Of a stretch of DNA of 64,000 bases, positions 1-8,623 are shown one piece after another. A model generated the notes under the pieces. The model was not told the DNA's origin. It did no database searches and saw nothing but the letters and a program-made list of their open reading frames with translations. Origin of the DNA: Pusillibacter faecalis (GTDB taxonomy: Bacteria; Bacillota; Clostridia; Oscillospirales; Oscillospiraceae); the NCBI RefSeq assembly GCF_018408705.1, contig NZ_AP023420.1:1612001-1676000 (forward strand), read 5' to 3'. Positions within the stretch are counted from its first letter, which is position 1. Each line of letters begins with the position of its first letter. A program made the position numbers and the translations under genes.

Positions 1-749
1 ACCGGGTGCTGGGTGTGATTTACCTCAAGGATACCGTGAAGCCGGGCATGGTGGAGCGGTTCCAGCGCCTGCGGGCCATCGGCATCAAGACCATCATGTG
101 CACCGGTGACAACCCCCTCACCGCCGCCACCATTGCCAAGGAGGCCGGCGTGGACGGCTTTGTGGCGGAGTGCAAGCCAGAGGACAAGATTGCCCTGATC
201 AAGAAGGAGCAGTCTGAGGGCAAGATCGTGGCCATGACCGGCGACGGCACCAATGACGCCCCCGCTCTGGCTCAGGCCAACGTGGGCCTTGCCATGAACT
301 CCGGCACCACCGCCGCCAAGGAAGCGGCCAACATGGTGGACCTGGACTCGGACCCCACCAAGATTCTGGAGGTGGTGGAGATCGGCAAGCAGCTGCTCAT
401 TACCCGCGGCTCTCTGACTACCTTCTCCATCGCAAACGATATCGCCAAATACTTCGCCATCATCCCCGCCATGTTCATGCAGGCCATTCCCGCGTTGGCG
501 GTCTTGAATATCATGGATTTGACCACGCCGTACAGCGCGATCCTGTCCGCCCTGATTTTCAACGCCATCATCATTCCCTGCCTGATCCCCCTTGCGATGA
601 AGGGCGTGAAGTATCGTCCCATGTCCTCTGGCAAGATGCTGGCAAGAAACATGATGATCTACGGTGTGGGTGGCGTCATCGCACCCTTTGCCGGAATCAA
701 GATCATTGACATGATCATTGCTCCCCTGCTGCTGGCAATGGGCTTCTAA
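1..749 (+). CDS. kdpB: Potassium-transporting P-type ATPase subunit KdpB, C-terminal part
   Basis: This is the last ~248 residues of KdpB, the ATP-hydrolysing subunit of the high-affinity K+ pump KdpFABC in the cell membrane; the 5' end lies outside the window. Visible are the hinge motif TGDNPLTA, the P-domain motif [12 protein letters not shown] and the KdpB-typical run [19 protein letters not shown], followed by the hydrophobic C-terminal helices. It reads in frame from base 3 without an internal start requirement; the GTG at 6 is not a real start. kdpC follows after 15 bases with its own ribosome site (AAGGAGG, 748-754), so the two are one operon. kdpA would be expected upstream, outside the window. 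Confidence 0.97.
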   Translation, partial: RVLGVIYLKDTVKPGMVERFQRLRAIGIKTIMCTGDNPLTAATIAKEAGVDGFVAECKPEDKIALIKKEQSEGKIVAMTGDGTNDAPALAQANVGLAMNSGTTAAKEAANMVDLDSDPTKILEVVEIGKQLLITRGSLTTFSIANDIAKYFAIIPAMFMQAIPALAVLNIMDLTTPYSAILSALIFNAIIIPCLIPLAMKGVKYRPMSSGKMLARNMMIYGVGGVIAPFAGIKIIDMIIAPLLLAMGF

Positions 750-764
750 GGAGGTTATTGGAAG

Positions 765-1439
765 ATGAACGATACAACGAAAACGAATCGGTTTTCCCAC
801 TCTTTGCGGCAGGCTGTTATGGTGACACTGGTGCTGCTGTTTCTGTGCGGGTTTTTATTCCCCGTGGTGCTGAGCGGCCTCTCCGCTGTGATCTTCCCCA
901 GCCAGGCAAACGGCAGCCTTGTCACCGCCGACGGCGAGGCGGTCGGCGCGGCCAATGTGGGCCAAGACTTCACGGAGCCTTACTTTATGAAGTGCCGTCC
1001 CTCCGCATACAACTACAATACCTATTATGAGGATGCAGACGGCAACCAGTTCTACAACGATGGCAGTGAGTTCGCGGGCCTTAGCTCCGGCTCCAACAAC
1101 TACGCGGCGTCCAACCCGGCTCTGACGGAGCGGGTAGAGGCTGATATTGAGGAGTTCTTGGCCGCCAATCCAGGGGTTGCCCGGGAGGAGATTCCCACGG
1201 ACCTGATGACCGCCTCCGGTTCCGGCCTGGACCCCCATGTTTCCCCCGCGTCTGCCGCAATTCAGATTCCGGCCCTGGCGGAGGCTTCCGGATTGAGCGA
1301 GGAGACGCTGGAGCAGATTGTGGCCGACCACACCACCGGCAAACTGCTGGGGATCTTCGGTGAAGAGACGGTGAACGTGCTGGGTGTGAACCTGGATATC
1401 GCCCTGGAGATGGGCCTGATCTCTGAAACGGGCCGGTAA
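765..1439 (+). CDS. kdpC: Potassium-transporting ATPase subunit KdpC
   Basis: KdpC is the single-span subunit that helps assemble and stabilise the KdpFABC pump. The 224-residue product has a short basic N-terminus, one membrane helix at about residues 15-38 (LVLLFLCGFLFPVVLSGL) and an extracytoplasmic domain. Family signatures are RPSAYNYNTYY, a Ser/Asn-rich segment, SGSGLDPHVSPASA and a C-terminal LGVNLDIALE. Length is slightly above the usual ~190-205. The ATG at 765 is preceded by AAGGAGG at 748-754 with good spacing, which is better than the TTG at 756-760. It lies between kdpB and an unknown gene that probably shares the transcript. Confidence 0.96.
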   Translation: MNDTTKTNRFSHSLRQAVMVTLVLLFLCGFLFPVVLSGLSAVIFPSQANGSLVTADGEAVGAANVGQDFTEPYFMKCRPSAYNYNTYYEDADGNQFYNDGSEFAGLSSGSNNYAASNPALTERVEADIEEFLAANPGVAREEIPTDLMTASGSGLDPHVSPASAAIQIPALAEASGLSEETLEQIVADHTTGKLLGIFGEETVNVLGVNLDIALEMGLISETGR

Positions 1440-1488
1440 GGCGCGCGCTTTACCCCCGCACAGCTTGGAAGCAGGGAGGTTGCGGCAA

Positions 1489-2403
1489 ATGCTGTTTCGA
1501 TATGATAAGACACTGGAGTGGACCCTTCATCCGACGCAGCCGCCGGCGGAGGAGCGCTCCCCGGCATGGCAGGTGCTGTGCCTGGTCAGGGAGCTGGACC
1601 GCTGGTTTGACCTTCCGCACCGCACGTTGTACCAGAGCGGGGACGCCCGGATTCAGATTGGATATCTGGACGCCTCCCTCCCCGTGGCAGAATATGGAGA
1701 GGAGTTTGGAACCCTGCTCGCCGGGATCGGAGAACAGTGGCCCGTATGGTCCGTGGGGGCCGCGTTCAATGGCGAGGTGGCGGGACTCTCCTTTTCCTGC
1801 GACGACGGCGTGCTGACGATGCGTCAGCATAACACCTCGGGGGTCTGGCAAAGAGAGCTGCGTGGCTTGTACCTGAATGTGCAGCTTCCCGATGCGGACG
1901 CCGCCGAGTGCCTTGCACAGTTGCTGCGGATTGAGGGGCGGGGGGCGCCGGTGGCTGCGCTGGAATGGAAATACGCGGATTTCCTGGAGCAGCAGGAGCT
2001 GACGGAGATAGACCGCACGCTGTCCTTTTGCTATGTGCAGCTGGCGGAGGAGGCCGGCCTTTCTGACCGGCTGGCCGGACTGAGCCTGGAGCAAAAACAA
2101 TGCCTCTGGTGGCTGTTTTTGGAACGGAGGGTCTATCCTCCGGAGTTTGAATGGCTTTGGAGCGAGCTTGCCGGCGACTGGCCCCTGGACTGGACTGAGT
2201 GGGTGCTGGCCCTTTACCGGACGCTGGACGAACTGCAGTTTCGGCTGATCTGTCAGGGAAATCAGTTTGAGCTGCTGGACAGCGCGGGGCGGCGGATCTA
2301 TTTCGGAGCCGACCATGATGTGGGAGCAGCCGAGCAGGTTTTCATGAAGGCGGTTTTTCCGCTGAACGGCCCGTTAGACGACACCGGCAAAAGGCCGCAG
2401 TAG
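1489..2403 (+). CDS. Unknown 304-aa acidic cytosolic protein downstream of kdpC
   Basis: I do not recognise this protein. The ATG at 1489 is preceded by GGGAGG at 1474-1479; an upstream TTG (1465) is in frame but lacks a site. The product has no signal peptide or clear membrane segment, is acidic and Trp/Leu-rich (for example QCLWWLFLERRV near the C-terminal third, and ELAGDWPLDWTEWVLALYR). It begins 49 bases after kdpC stops and ends just before a strong terminator, so it is probably the last gene of the kdp transcript. That position suggests a role linked to K+ supply, but nothing in the sequence proves it. Confidence 0.75.
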   Translation: MLFRYDKTLEWTLHPTQPPAEERSPAWQVLCLVRELDRWFDLPHRTLYQSGDARIQIGYLDASLPVAEYGEEFGTLLAGIGEQWPVWSVGAAFNGEVAGLSFSCDDGVLTMRQHNTSGVWQRELRGLYLNVQLPDADAAECLAQLLRIEGRGAPVAALEWKYADFLEQQELTEIDRTLSFCYVQLAEEAGLSDRLAGLSLEQKQCLWWLFLERRVYPPEFEWLWSELAGDWPLDWTEWVLALYRTLDELQFRLICQGNQFELLDSAGRRIYFGADHDVGAAEQVFMKAVFPLNGPLDDTGKRPQ

Positions 2404-2415
2404 AAAAAACATATT

Positions 2416-2453
2416 AAAAAGCGTGGACGGCCTGCGGGCTGTCCACGCTTTTT
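2416..2453 (+). terminator. Intrinsic terminator after the kdp operon
   Basis: Perfect inverted repeat AAAAAGCGTGGAC ... GTCCACGCTTTTT with a 12-base GC-rich loop and flanking A and T tracts. The A/T symmetry means it could stop transcription from either side; it closes the kdpBC-unknown unit. Confidence 0.9.
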
Positions 2454-2549
2454 GCACGGCATTTATGGCACCTTAACTCCCCAGATCCGATCTTTTTCCC
2501 GGTTTAAACTCCACGGGATTATGATGAGCCAGAAAGGAGGAGATCAGAA

Positions 2550-2738
2550 ATGCTGAAAAAGGAAATTGCCCAGGTGGAACATTGGTTTCATACAGAGGCG
2601 GAGCGGTTTATGCTCCGGCATCAGGGCCTGGGAATTTTGCTGATCTTTATGGGTGTGCCGCTGGCAGCCCTGATTCTGGTAGCGCTTGGCGCAGGTGCGC
2701 TTGCCCTGCAGGCGGCATGGCTGTCCGGCGGACTGTGA
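2550..2738 (+). CDS. Small single-span membrane protein (62 aa)
   Basis: Short open frame with a strong ribosome site (AAAGGAGG, 2533-2540) 9 bases before its ATG. The first ~27 residues are charged and amphipathic (MLKKEIAQVEHWFHTEAERF), and residues 28-57 form one hydrophobic helix (ILLIFMGVPLAALILVALGAGAL). It is isolated between the kdp terminator and the ktrB leader. It is longer than KdpF (~30 aa) and I do not recognise the family; a small K+-transport accessory peptide is possible by context only. Confidence 0.6.
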   Translation: MLKKEIAQVEHWFHTEAERFMLRHQGLGILLIFMGVPLAALILVALGAGALALQAAWLSGGL

Positions 2739-2772
2739 CCGGGCCATACGGGGACACGCACAAAGCCGCCGG

Positions 2773-2800
2773 TTGCATTTTATCGCAGTCTGGGTATAAT
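2773..2800 (+). promoter_or_regulatory. Probable SigA promoter for the ktr-kdpDE unit
   Basis: TTGCAT (2773-2778), 16-base spacer, TATAAT (2795-2800). Transcription would start near 2807, giving a ~200-base untranslated leader before ktrB. Confidence 0.6.
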
Positions 2801-2806
2801 AGCGGA

Positions 2807-3000
2807 TAGCGGGGCTGAAACTGTCCGCCGGGCGATAGCCAATGCGCTGCTGTCGATTTGTCCATCGCTGCGGGACCTGAGGCGGAGAATGTAATCCACA
2901 TCTTTATGCGGCCTTAATGCGGATTACAGGATATTAATACCCCCTTAAAACGGAATGTGGATAATGAACACATAAAGTTTTTATAAAGATCAGGTAAGGG
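2807..3000 (+). promoter_or_regulatory. Structured leader upstream of ktrB, possible riboswitch
   Basis: About 200 bases of leader with nested pairing: TCCGCC (around 2822) with GGCGGA (around 2880), enclosing GGCGAT with ATCGCT; further down GTAATCC (around 2892) pairs with GGATTAC (around 2927). Potassium genes in Firmicutes are often under c-di-AMP (ydaO/yuaA) riboswitches, but I could not match the conserved core of that class here, so the identity is open. Confidence 0.4.
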
Positions 3001-3011
3001 GGCATCCTCCC

Positions 3012-4346
3012 ATGTGGCCGATTCGGGCAAACAGACATACAACTTCCCTGCGGGCCATGATACTGGGCTTCCTGCTGGTCATCCTGGCAGGCAGCGTGCT
3101 GCTGATGCTGCCGATTTCCACCAGAGAGGGCGTGAGGACGCCGTTTCTGGAGACACTGTTTACATCCACCTCCGCCGTTTGCGTGACGGGCCTTGTCATT
3201 CATGACACGGCAACCTACTGGTCGGCGTTCGGACAGCTGGTCATTTTGCTGCTGATCCAGATCGGAGGCTTGGGCGTGGTGACGGTGGCGGGAGCCTTTG
3301 CAATTCTCTCCGGCCGCAGGATCGGACTGATGCAGCGCAGCACCATGCAGGAGGCGATTGCGGCACCCAAGGTGGGCGGCATCGTCCGGCTGACGGGTTT
3401 TATCTTGAAAGCGGCGCTGGTGATGGAGCTGGCGGGTACGGCGCTTTTGCTTCCGACTTTTTCCAGGGAATTTGGCTTTTTCCAGGGCGCTTGGTACGCG
3501 CTGTTTCACGCGGTATCGGCATTTTGCAATGCAGGCTTTGATTTGATGGGAATCAAGGCCCCCTTTTCATCTCTCACGGATTACGCGGCGCATCCGGTGG
3601 TCAACATCACCATCATGCTGCTGATTATCCTGGGGGGCATTGGGTTTCTCACCTGGGACGACATCCGGACCAATCGTCTGCGTCTGCGGAAATACCGGAT
3701 GCAGAGCAAAGTCATTTTGACAGTGACCCTGGCGCTCATTCTGATTCCGGCGGTTTATTTTTTCTTTTGTGAGTTTTCCTGGGCTCCCATGAAGGAACGG
3801 GTGCTCCTCTCCCTGTTCCAAGCGGTGACACCGAGAACAGCGGGCTTTAATACTGCGGACCTCACAGCCATGAGCGAGACCGGGCAGGCCATCACCACCC
3901 TATTGATGCTGATCGGCGGCTCTCCAGGCTCCACCGCCGGCGGTATGAAGACCACCACGCTGGCGGTGCTGCTGGCCAGCGCCCTGGCGGTCTTTCGGCA
4001 AAGGGAGAATCCGCAGTTTTTTGGGCGGAGGGTCTCCCATGAAACCGTACTTCAGGCATCCACCATTCTCATGATGTATCTGGCGCTGTTTTTGGGGGGA
4101 GGGCTGGTGATCAGCGGCGTGGAGGACCTCCCCGTGCTCTCGTGCCTGTTTGAGACGGCCTCCGCCGTGGGGACGGTGGGGTTATCCCTGGGGCTTACGC
4201 CGGAATTGGGAGCGCTCTCCCATCTGATTTTGATTGTTCTGATGTTTTTCGGTCGGGTTGGTGGGCTCACTCTGATTTTTGCGGCTCTGTCCAAAACACA
4301 GACCGGAGGAGCCAAGCTGCCCCAGGAGAGAATTACCGTTGGATGA
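3012..4346 (+). CDS. ktrB: Potassium uptake channel subunit KtrB/TrkH
   Basis: Membrane K+-translocating subunit of a Ktr/Trk system, 444 residues. The four selectivity-loop motifs with their conserved glycines are visible: SAVCVTGL (about 54-61), SAFCNAGFD, TPRTAGFNT and SAVGTVGLS, each between paired membrane helices. Length fits KtrB (about 440-460) rather than the longer proteobacterial TrkH. Start ATG 3012 has AAGGGGG at 2996-3002. The regulatory subunit gene starts 40 bases downstream, so the two form a standard KtrAB pair, here transcribed with the KdpDE sensor pair. Confidence 0.95.
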   Translation: MWPIRANRHTTSLRAMILGFLLVILAGSVLLMLPISTREGVRTPFLETLFTSTSAVCVTGLVIHDTATYWSAFGQLVILLLIQIGGLGVVTVAGAFAILSGRRIGLMQRSTMQEAIAAPKVGGIVRLTGFILKAALVMELAGTALLLPTFSREFGFFQGAWYALFHAVSAFCNAGFDLMGIKAPFSSLTDYAAHPVVNITIMLLIILGGIGFLTWDDIRTNRLRLRKYRMQSKVILTVTLALILIPAVYFFFCEFSWAPMKERVLLSLFQAVTPRTAGFNTADLTAMSETGQAITTLLMLIGGSPGSTAGGMKTTTLAVLLASALAVFRQRENPQFFGRRVSHETVLQASTILMMYLALFLGGGLVISGVEDLPVLSCLFETASAVGTVGLSLGLTPELGALSHLILIVLMFFGRVGGLTLIFAALSKTQTGGAKLPQERITVG

Positions 4347-4386
4347 AGCGTCTGAAGGACGCAAATGGAAGGGATCAGGAGGAACC

Positions 4387-5037
4387 ATGAAAGCAATTTT
4401 ACTGATTGGACTGGGGCGCTTTGGACGGCACATCGCCCTGAAGCTCAACGAATTAAACCATCAGGTGATGGCGGTGGACAAGGACGAGGCCCGGGTGAAT
4501 GAGGTGCTGCCCTATGTGACCAACGCGCAGATTGGAGACAGTACCAACGAGGATTTTCTGGCGTCCTTGGGTGTGCGGAACTTTGACGTGTGCATTGTGG
4601 CTATTGGCGACAATTTCCAAAGCTCTCTGGAGACGGCCTCCCTCTTGAAGGAATTGGGGGCCAGACTGGTGGTGGCAAGGGCCGCGCGGGATGTGCAGGC
4701 TAAATTTCTGCTGCGCAACGGCGCCGACGAGGTGGTTTATCCGGAAAAGCAGGTGGCGATCTGGACCGCCATCCGCTACAGCTCAGACAATATCTCTGAC
4801 TACATTGCTCTGGGAGACGACCACGCGATTTTTGAAGTATCCGTCCCGGAGGGCTGGGTCGGAAAAACCATTGGGCAGCTGGATGTGCGAAAGCGCCATC
4901 ACATCAATATTCTGGCGATTAAGCAGGATGGTAAATTTTTTATGACTGTGATTACTCCGGACACCTGCCTGCCGGAACACTGCACACTGCTGGCGCTGGG
5001 GACCTACCGGGATGCACAGAAATGTTTTCATATCTAG
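4387..5037 (+). CDS. ktrA: Potassium uptake regulatory subunit KtrA/TrkA
   Basis: Cytosolic RCK subunit that gates KtrB by binding nucleotide. The 216-residue product has an N-terminal Rossmann motif IGLGRFGRHIA (about 6-16) with the acidic end of the second strand (VMAVDKDE), a following RCK_N core, then an RCK_C domain (about 135-216). The start chosen is ATG 4387, 4 bases after AGGAGG (4377-4382), rather than a 36-residue in-frame extension overlapping ktrB. Length fits KtrA. RCK_C domains of this family can bind c-di-AMP in Firmicutes. Confidence 0.95.
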   Translation: MKAILLIGLGRFGRHIALKLNELNHQVMAVDKDEARVNEVLPYVTNAQIGDSTNEDFLASLGVRNFDVCIVAIGDNFQSSLETASLLKELGARLVVARAARDVQAKFLLRNGADEVVYPEKQVAIWTAIRYSSDNISDYIALGDDHAIFEVSVPEGWVGKTIGQLDVRKRHHINILAIKQDGKFFMTVITPDTCLPEHCTLLALGTYRDAQKCFHI

Positions 5038-5111
5038 TGTGGACGGCTGCGGGACGTTGAAGAAGTAGCCGCGGCTTTCTCCGGATGCCTGACAAAGAGA
5101 GGAGATTTGCG

Positions 5112-7691
5112 ATGGAAACCGCCGTACAGCCGGAAGGCCGGGCGGGGAAGCTGACCATTTTTGCCGGCTATATGTCAGGCATTGGAACAGCCGCCGCCAT
5201 GCTGCGAGCAGCAGACAGGGCCAGACAGTCCGGCACGGATGTGGTGGCTGGCGCTGCCATCAGCTGCGAATGCCCAGAGGCGCGGAGTTTCGAGGGATTG
5301 TGGCAGGCGGAAAACCCGGAAAGACTGGACCTGGACGCGGCTCTGCGCAGAAAACCGGGGCTCTTGCTGGTGGAGAATCTGGCCTATCGCAACCAAGAAG
5401 GGCGTCACAAAAAACGGCATCAGGATGTAGAGGAATTGCTGAATGCGGGAATTGACGTATTCACAACCCTGGACATCCCGCACCTGGAAAGCCTGCAGGA
5501 CCGTGTCGCCGCGATTTTGGGAAGCCCGGTTTCAGACCGGATTCCAGACCGGGTGTTCGACCAGGCAGACCGGGTAGAGCTTGTGGACATGGACCCCAGG
5601 GACCTGCGGGAACAGCTCGGCGATTGGGACGCAGCTCCCACGCTCACCCAGCTCAGCGCCCTGCGGGAGCTGGCCTTCCGCCGCTGTGCGGACCGTATTT
5701 CCCAAGGCACAAGGGAGGGGCGCCAACAGGCGGAGTACCGGGCTGGTGAACACATTCTGGTGTGCCTTTCGTCGGCGGCCTCCAATGCAAAGATTATAAG
5801 GACCGCCGCACGGATGGCGGGGGCATTTTGTTGCCCATTTACCGCGCTTTTTGTAGAGACCGGAGATTTTCCGCGGATGGCCGCCCAGGATCGGGACAGG
5901 CTGCGGGCAAACATCCACCTGGCTCAGCAGCTGGGCGCGTCCATTGAAACCGTCTATGGAGACGATATTCCCGATCAGATCGCGGAGTTTGCCCGGGTGT
6001 CCGGCGTGACAAAAATTGTGCTCGGGCGCAGCGGAATTGCGGGAAGGATGCTGTTTCGGAGGCCCCTGCTTACGGAGAAGCTCATTGCGCTTTTGCCAGA
6101 GCTGGATATTCATATCATTCCGGACAGCGGGGGAGGCGCCGCACCTCCGCGCTGGAGCCGGCCGCAGCCGCCGTCTCTGCCGCTGCGTGATTTGACCAAG
6201 AGTGCGGGACTGCTGCTTCTGGCGACCTTGATCGGCTGGCTTTTTTACCACCTTGGCTTTACAGAGGCCAATATCATTACAGTTTATATTTTAAGCGTAA
6301 TGCTGATTGCCATTGCCACAAGGCGCCCGATCTGCAGCTTTCTTTCCTCTGTGGCCAGCGTTCTGATCTTTAATTTTTTCTTTACCGAGCCGCGCCTTTC
6401 CCTGCACGCCTATGACAGCAGCTATGCAGTCACGTTTCTTATCATGTTTGCCGCCGCATGGCTGACGGGCTCTCTGGCCGCCCGGCTGAAAGCCCTGGCT
6501 CAGAAATCCGCGCAGGTAGCCTGGCGGACCAGGGTCCTGTTTGAGACGAACCAGAGTTTGCAAAGGGCCAAGGACCGTCCGGAAATTCTCAATGTGAGTG
6601 CAAGGCAGCTTGTGAAGCTGTTTCAGCGGGACGTTGTTGTATACCAGGCGGAGCATGGGGAGCTGGCAGAGCCCCTGATTGTCTATGCGGAGGACTCTCG
6701 GCCCTCCGACGTCTATGTGTCGGAACAGGAGCGGCAGGTGGCACGGTGGGTGCTGAACAATAACCGGCGTGCCGGAGCCGCGACAGAGACGTTTGCGGAT
6801 TCCCGGTGCTTGTACCTGTCCATCAGAACTGGCGAGACCATCTATGGCGTGGTGGGCATTGCGGCCGGTGAGAAGCCGCTGGATGACTTTGAGAGCAGCC
6901 TCCTTCTCTCTGTGCTTGGAGAGTGCGCTCTGGCCATGGAGAACCAGAAAAACGCGGAGGAAAAAGAGGCGGCCGCCGTGCTGGCAAAAAACGAGCAGCT
7001 GCGAGCCAACCTGCTGCGCTCCATCTCCCATGACCTGCGGACACCGCTGACCTCCATCTCCGGCAATGCCAGCAACCTGCTCTCCAACGGGAAGCTCTTT
7101 GACGAGGAGACCAAGGAGCGCATGTATGCGGATATTTACGACGATGCCATGTGGCTGATCAATCTGGTGGAAAACCTGCTGTCGGTGAGCCGGATTGAGG
7201 AGGGGCGCATGAATCTGCGCCTGTCCACGGAGCTGATGGACGAGGTGGTGTCAGAGGCGCTGCGGCATGTGAACCGCAGGAAAACGGAGTATCATCTGTC
7301 GGTCCGCAGCTCAGAGGAATATCTTCTGGTGCAGATTGACGCGAGACTGATTGTCCAAGTGCTCATCAACATGATAGACAACGCCATTAAATATACGCCG
7401 CCAGGCTCTGAAATTATCATTGAGCTCAAGCGGAAGGGAAAATTTGTGTATGTATCGGTGGCGGATAATGGGCCGGGAATCCCGGATGAGGCCAAGCCCC
7501 ATGTGTTTGACATGTTTTACAGCGCCTCCAATCGGGTGGCGGACAGCCGCCGGAGTCTGGGGCTGGGGCTGGCACTGTGCAAATCCATTATCCATGCGCA
7601 TAACGGAGAGATTACCGTTGCGGACAATGAACCGCACGGAGCGATTTTTACATTTTCGGTACCAGCCGGGGAGGTAGAGCTTCATGAATAA
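5112..7691 (+). CDS. kdpD: KdpD-family potassium sensor histidine kinase
   Basis: Membrane sensor kinase of 859 residues. Order of parts: N-terminal KdpD domain (about 10-200, with VEELLNAGIDVFTTLDIPHLESL), a USP-like domain (about 212-340), four close membrane helices (about 365-465), a GAF-like segment, then the kinase core: H box SISHDLRTPLTS with the phospho-acceptor His640, N box MIDNAIKYTP, G boxes ADNGPGIP and LGLGLAL. Start ATG 5112 follows GAGAGGAG; the ATG at 5085 lacks a site. Two oddities: the usual Walker A of the KdpD domain (GxxPGVGKT) is degenerate here (GYMSGIGTAA, no Lys), and the USP domain carries a near copy of the c-di-AMP motif (CLSSA, 20 residues, FTALF). Overlaps kdpE by 8 bases. 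Confidence 0.95.
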   Translation: METAVQPEGRAGKLTIFAGYMSGIGTAAAMLRAADRARQSGTDVVAGAAISCECPEARSFEGLWQAENPERLDLDAALRRKPGLLLVENLAYRNQEGRHKKRHQDVEELLNAGIDVFTTLDIPHLESLQDRVAAILGSPVSDRIPDRVFDQADRVELVDMDPRDLREQLGDWDAAPTLTQLSALRELAFRRCADRISQGTREGRQQAEYRAGEHILVCLSSAASNAKIIRTAARMAGAFCCPFTALFVETGDFPRMAAQDRDRLRANIHLAQQLGASIETVYGDDIPDQIAEFARVSGVTKIVLGRSGIAGRMLFRRPLLTEKLIALLPELDIHIIPDSGGGAAPPRWSRPQPPSLPLRDLTKSAGLLLLATLIGWLFYHLGFTEANIITVYILSVMLIAIATRRPICSFLSSVASVLIFNFFFTEPRLSLHAYDSSYAVTFLIMFAAAWLTGSLAARLKALAQKSAQVAWRTRVLFETNQSLQRAKDRPEILNVSARQLVKLFQRDVVVYQAEHGELAEPLIVYAEDSRPSDVYVSEQERQVARWVLNNNRRAGAATETFADSRCLYLSIRTGETIYGVVGIAAGEKPLDDFESSLLLSVLGECALAMENQKNAEEKEAAAVLAKNEQLRANLLRSISHDLRTPLTSISGNASNLLSNGKLFDEETKERMYADIYDDAMWLINLVENLLSVSRIEEGRMNLRLSTELMDEVVSEALRHVNRRKTEYHLSVRSSEEYLLVQIDARLIVQVLINMIDNAIKYTPPGSEIIIELKRKGKFVYVSVADNGPGIPDEAKPHVFDMFYSASNRVADSRRSLGLGLALCKSIIHAHNGEITVADNEPHGAIFTFSVPAGEVELHE

Positions 7692-8379
7692 ACCCTTGAT
7701 TTTAGTGGTTGAGGACGATGCTCCCGTCCGCAACCTGATTGCTACAACGCTCAAAGCGCACGACTATCGGTTTTTAACCGCCTCCAATGGGGAAAGCGCT
7801 ATTTTGGAGGCGTCCTCACACAATCCGGAGATCATGCTGCTGGACCTGGGGCTGCCGGATATGGATGGGGTTGAGGTGATCCGCCGGGTCCGATCCTGGT
7901 CCAATCTCCCCATCATTGTTATCAGCGCCCGCAGCGAAGACACGGACAAGATTGACGCGCTGGACGCAGGGGCGGACGACTATCTCACAAAACCGTTCTC
8001 TGTGGAAGAACTGCTGGCGCGCCTTCGCGTGACCCAGCGCCGCCTGGCAGTCCCTGGAACGGTGAGCACAGAGTCTGTGTTTACCAACGGGGCGCTGAAA
8101 ATCGACTATGCCGCGGGCTGCGCGTTTTTGAACGGGCAGGAGCTGCACCTGACGCCCAGCGAATATAAACTGCTGTGCCTGCTGTCGAAAAATGTGGGAA
8201 AGGTGTTGACGCACACCTATATTACCCAGCAGATCTGGGGCAGAAGCTGGGAAAACGACATCGCCTCTCTGCGCGTGTTCATGGCAACGCTGCGTAAAAA
8301 ACTGGAGCAGGGTCCGGATGCTCCCCAGTACATTCAGACGCATATCGGCGTTGGATACCGGATGCTGAAACTGGAGTAA
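7684..8379 (+). CDS. kdpE: KdpE response regulator, OmpR family
   Basis: DNA-binding partner of KdpD, 231 residues. Receiver domain 1-120 with acidic pair ED/D at 10-12, phospho-acceptor Asp54 (MLLDLGLPD) and Lys103 (DYLTKPF); C-terminal winged helix about 130-231 (LTPSEYKLLCLL ... GVGYRM). The ATG overlaps the end of kdpD (translational coupling) and has GGGGAGG upstream. It would normally activate kdpFABC, whose end lies just upstream in this window. Followed by a strong terminator. Confidence 0.97.
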   Translation: MNKPLILVVEDDAPVRNLIATTLKAHDYRFLTASNGESAILEASSHNPEIMLLDLGLPDMDGVEVIRRVRSWSNLPIIVISARSEDTDKIDALDAGADDYLTKPFSVEELLARLRVTQRRLAVPGTVSTESVFTNGALKIDYAAGCAFLNGQELHLTPSEYKLLCLLSKNVGKVLTHTYITQQIWGRSWENDIASLRVFMATLRKKLEQGPDAPQYIQTHIGVGYRMLKLE

Positions 8380-8423
8380 GCGGCGCCGCCCATGGAAGGC
8401 GCTGCTCATCAAGCCTGTCAACA

Positions 8424-8463
8424 AAGAGAGAGTCCGCCGGGAACTTCCCGGCGGACTCTCTTT
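8424..8463 (+). terminator. Intrinsic terminator after kdpE
   Basis: Long stem GAGAGTCCGCCGGGAA / TTCCCGGCGGACTCTC with single-base loop and TTT downstream, A-rich upstream; closes the ktr-kdpDE unit. Confidence 0.85.
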
Positions 8464-8623
8464 ACTTGCTGGGCACGGCCCCAGGCCCTTGGGGGGGAAC
8501 CGCCAAAGCCGTTCTCAGCCTGGCGCGCTGGCAGGACAAAGCGGGACATCCACCCGCTTTTGCGCAGCTTCAGCGCGTGTTTGGACAGGCAAGGGAACAC
8601 AGCGCCGAAACCGACTGCCCCGG

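Noticed and set aside
2807..3000. c-di-AMP (ydaO) riboswitch before ktrB
   Set aside because: Pairing is present but the conserved core sequences could not be located by eye; kept only as an unassigned leader.
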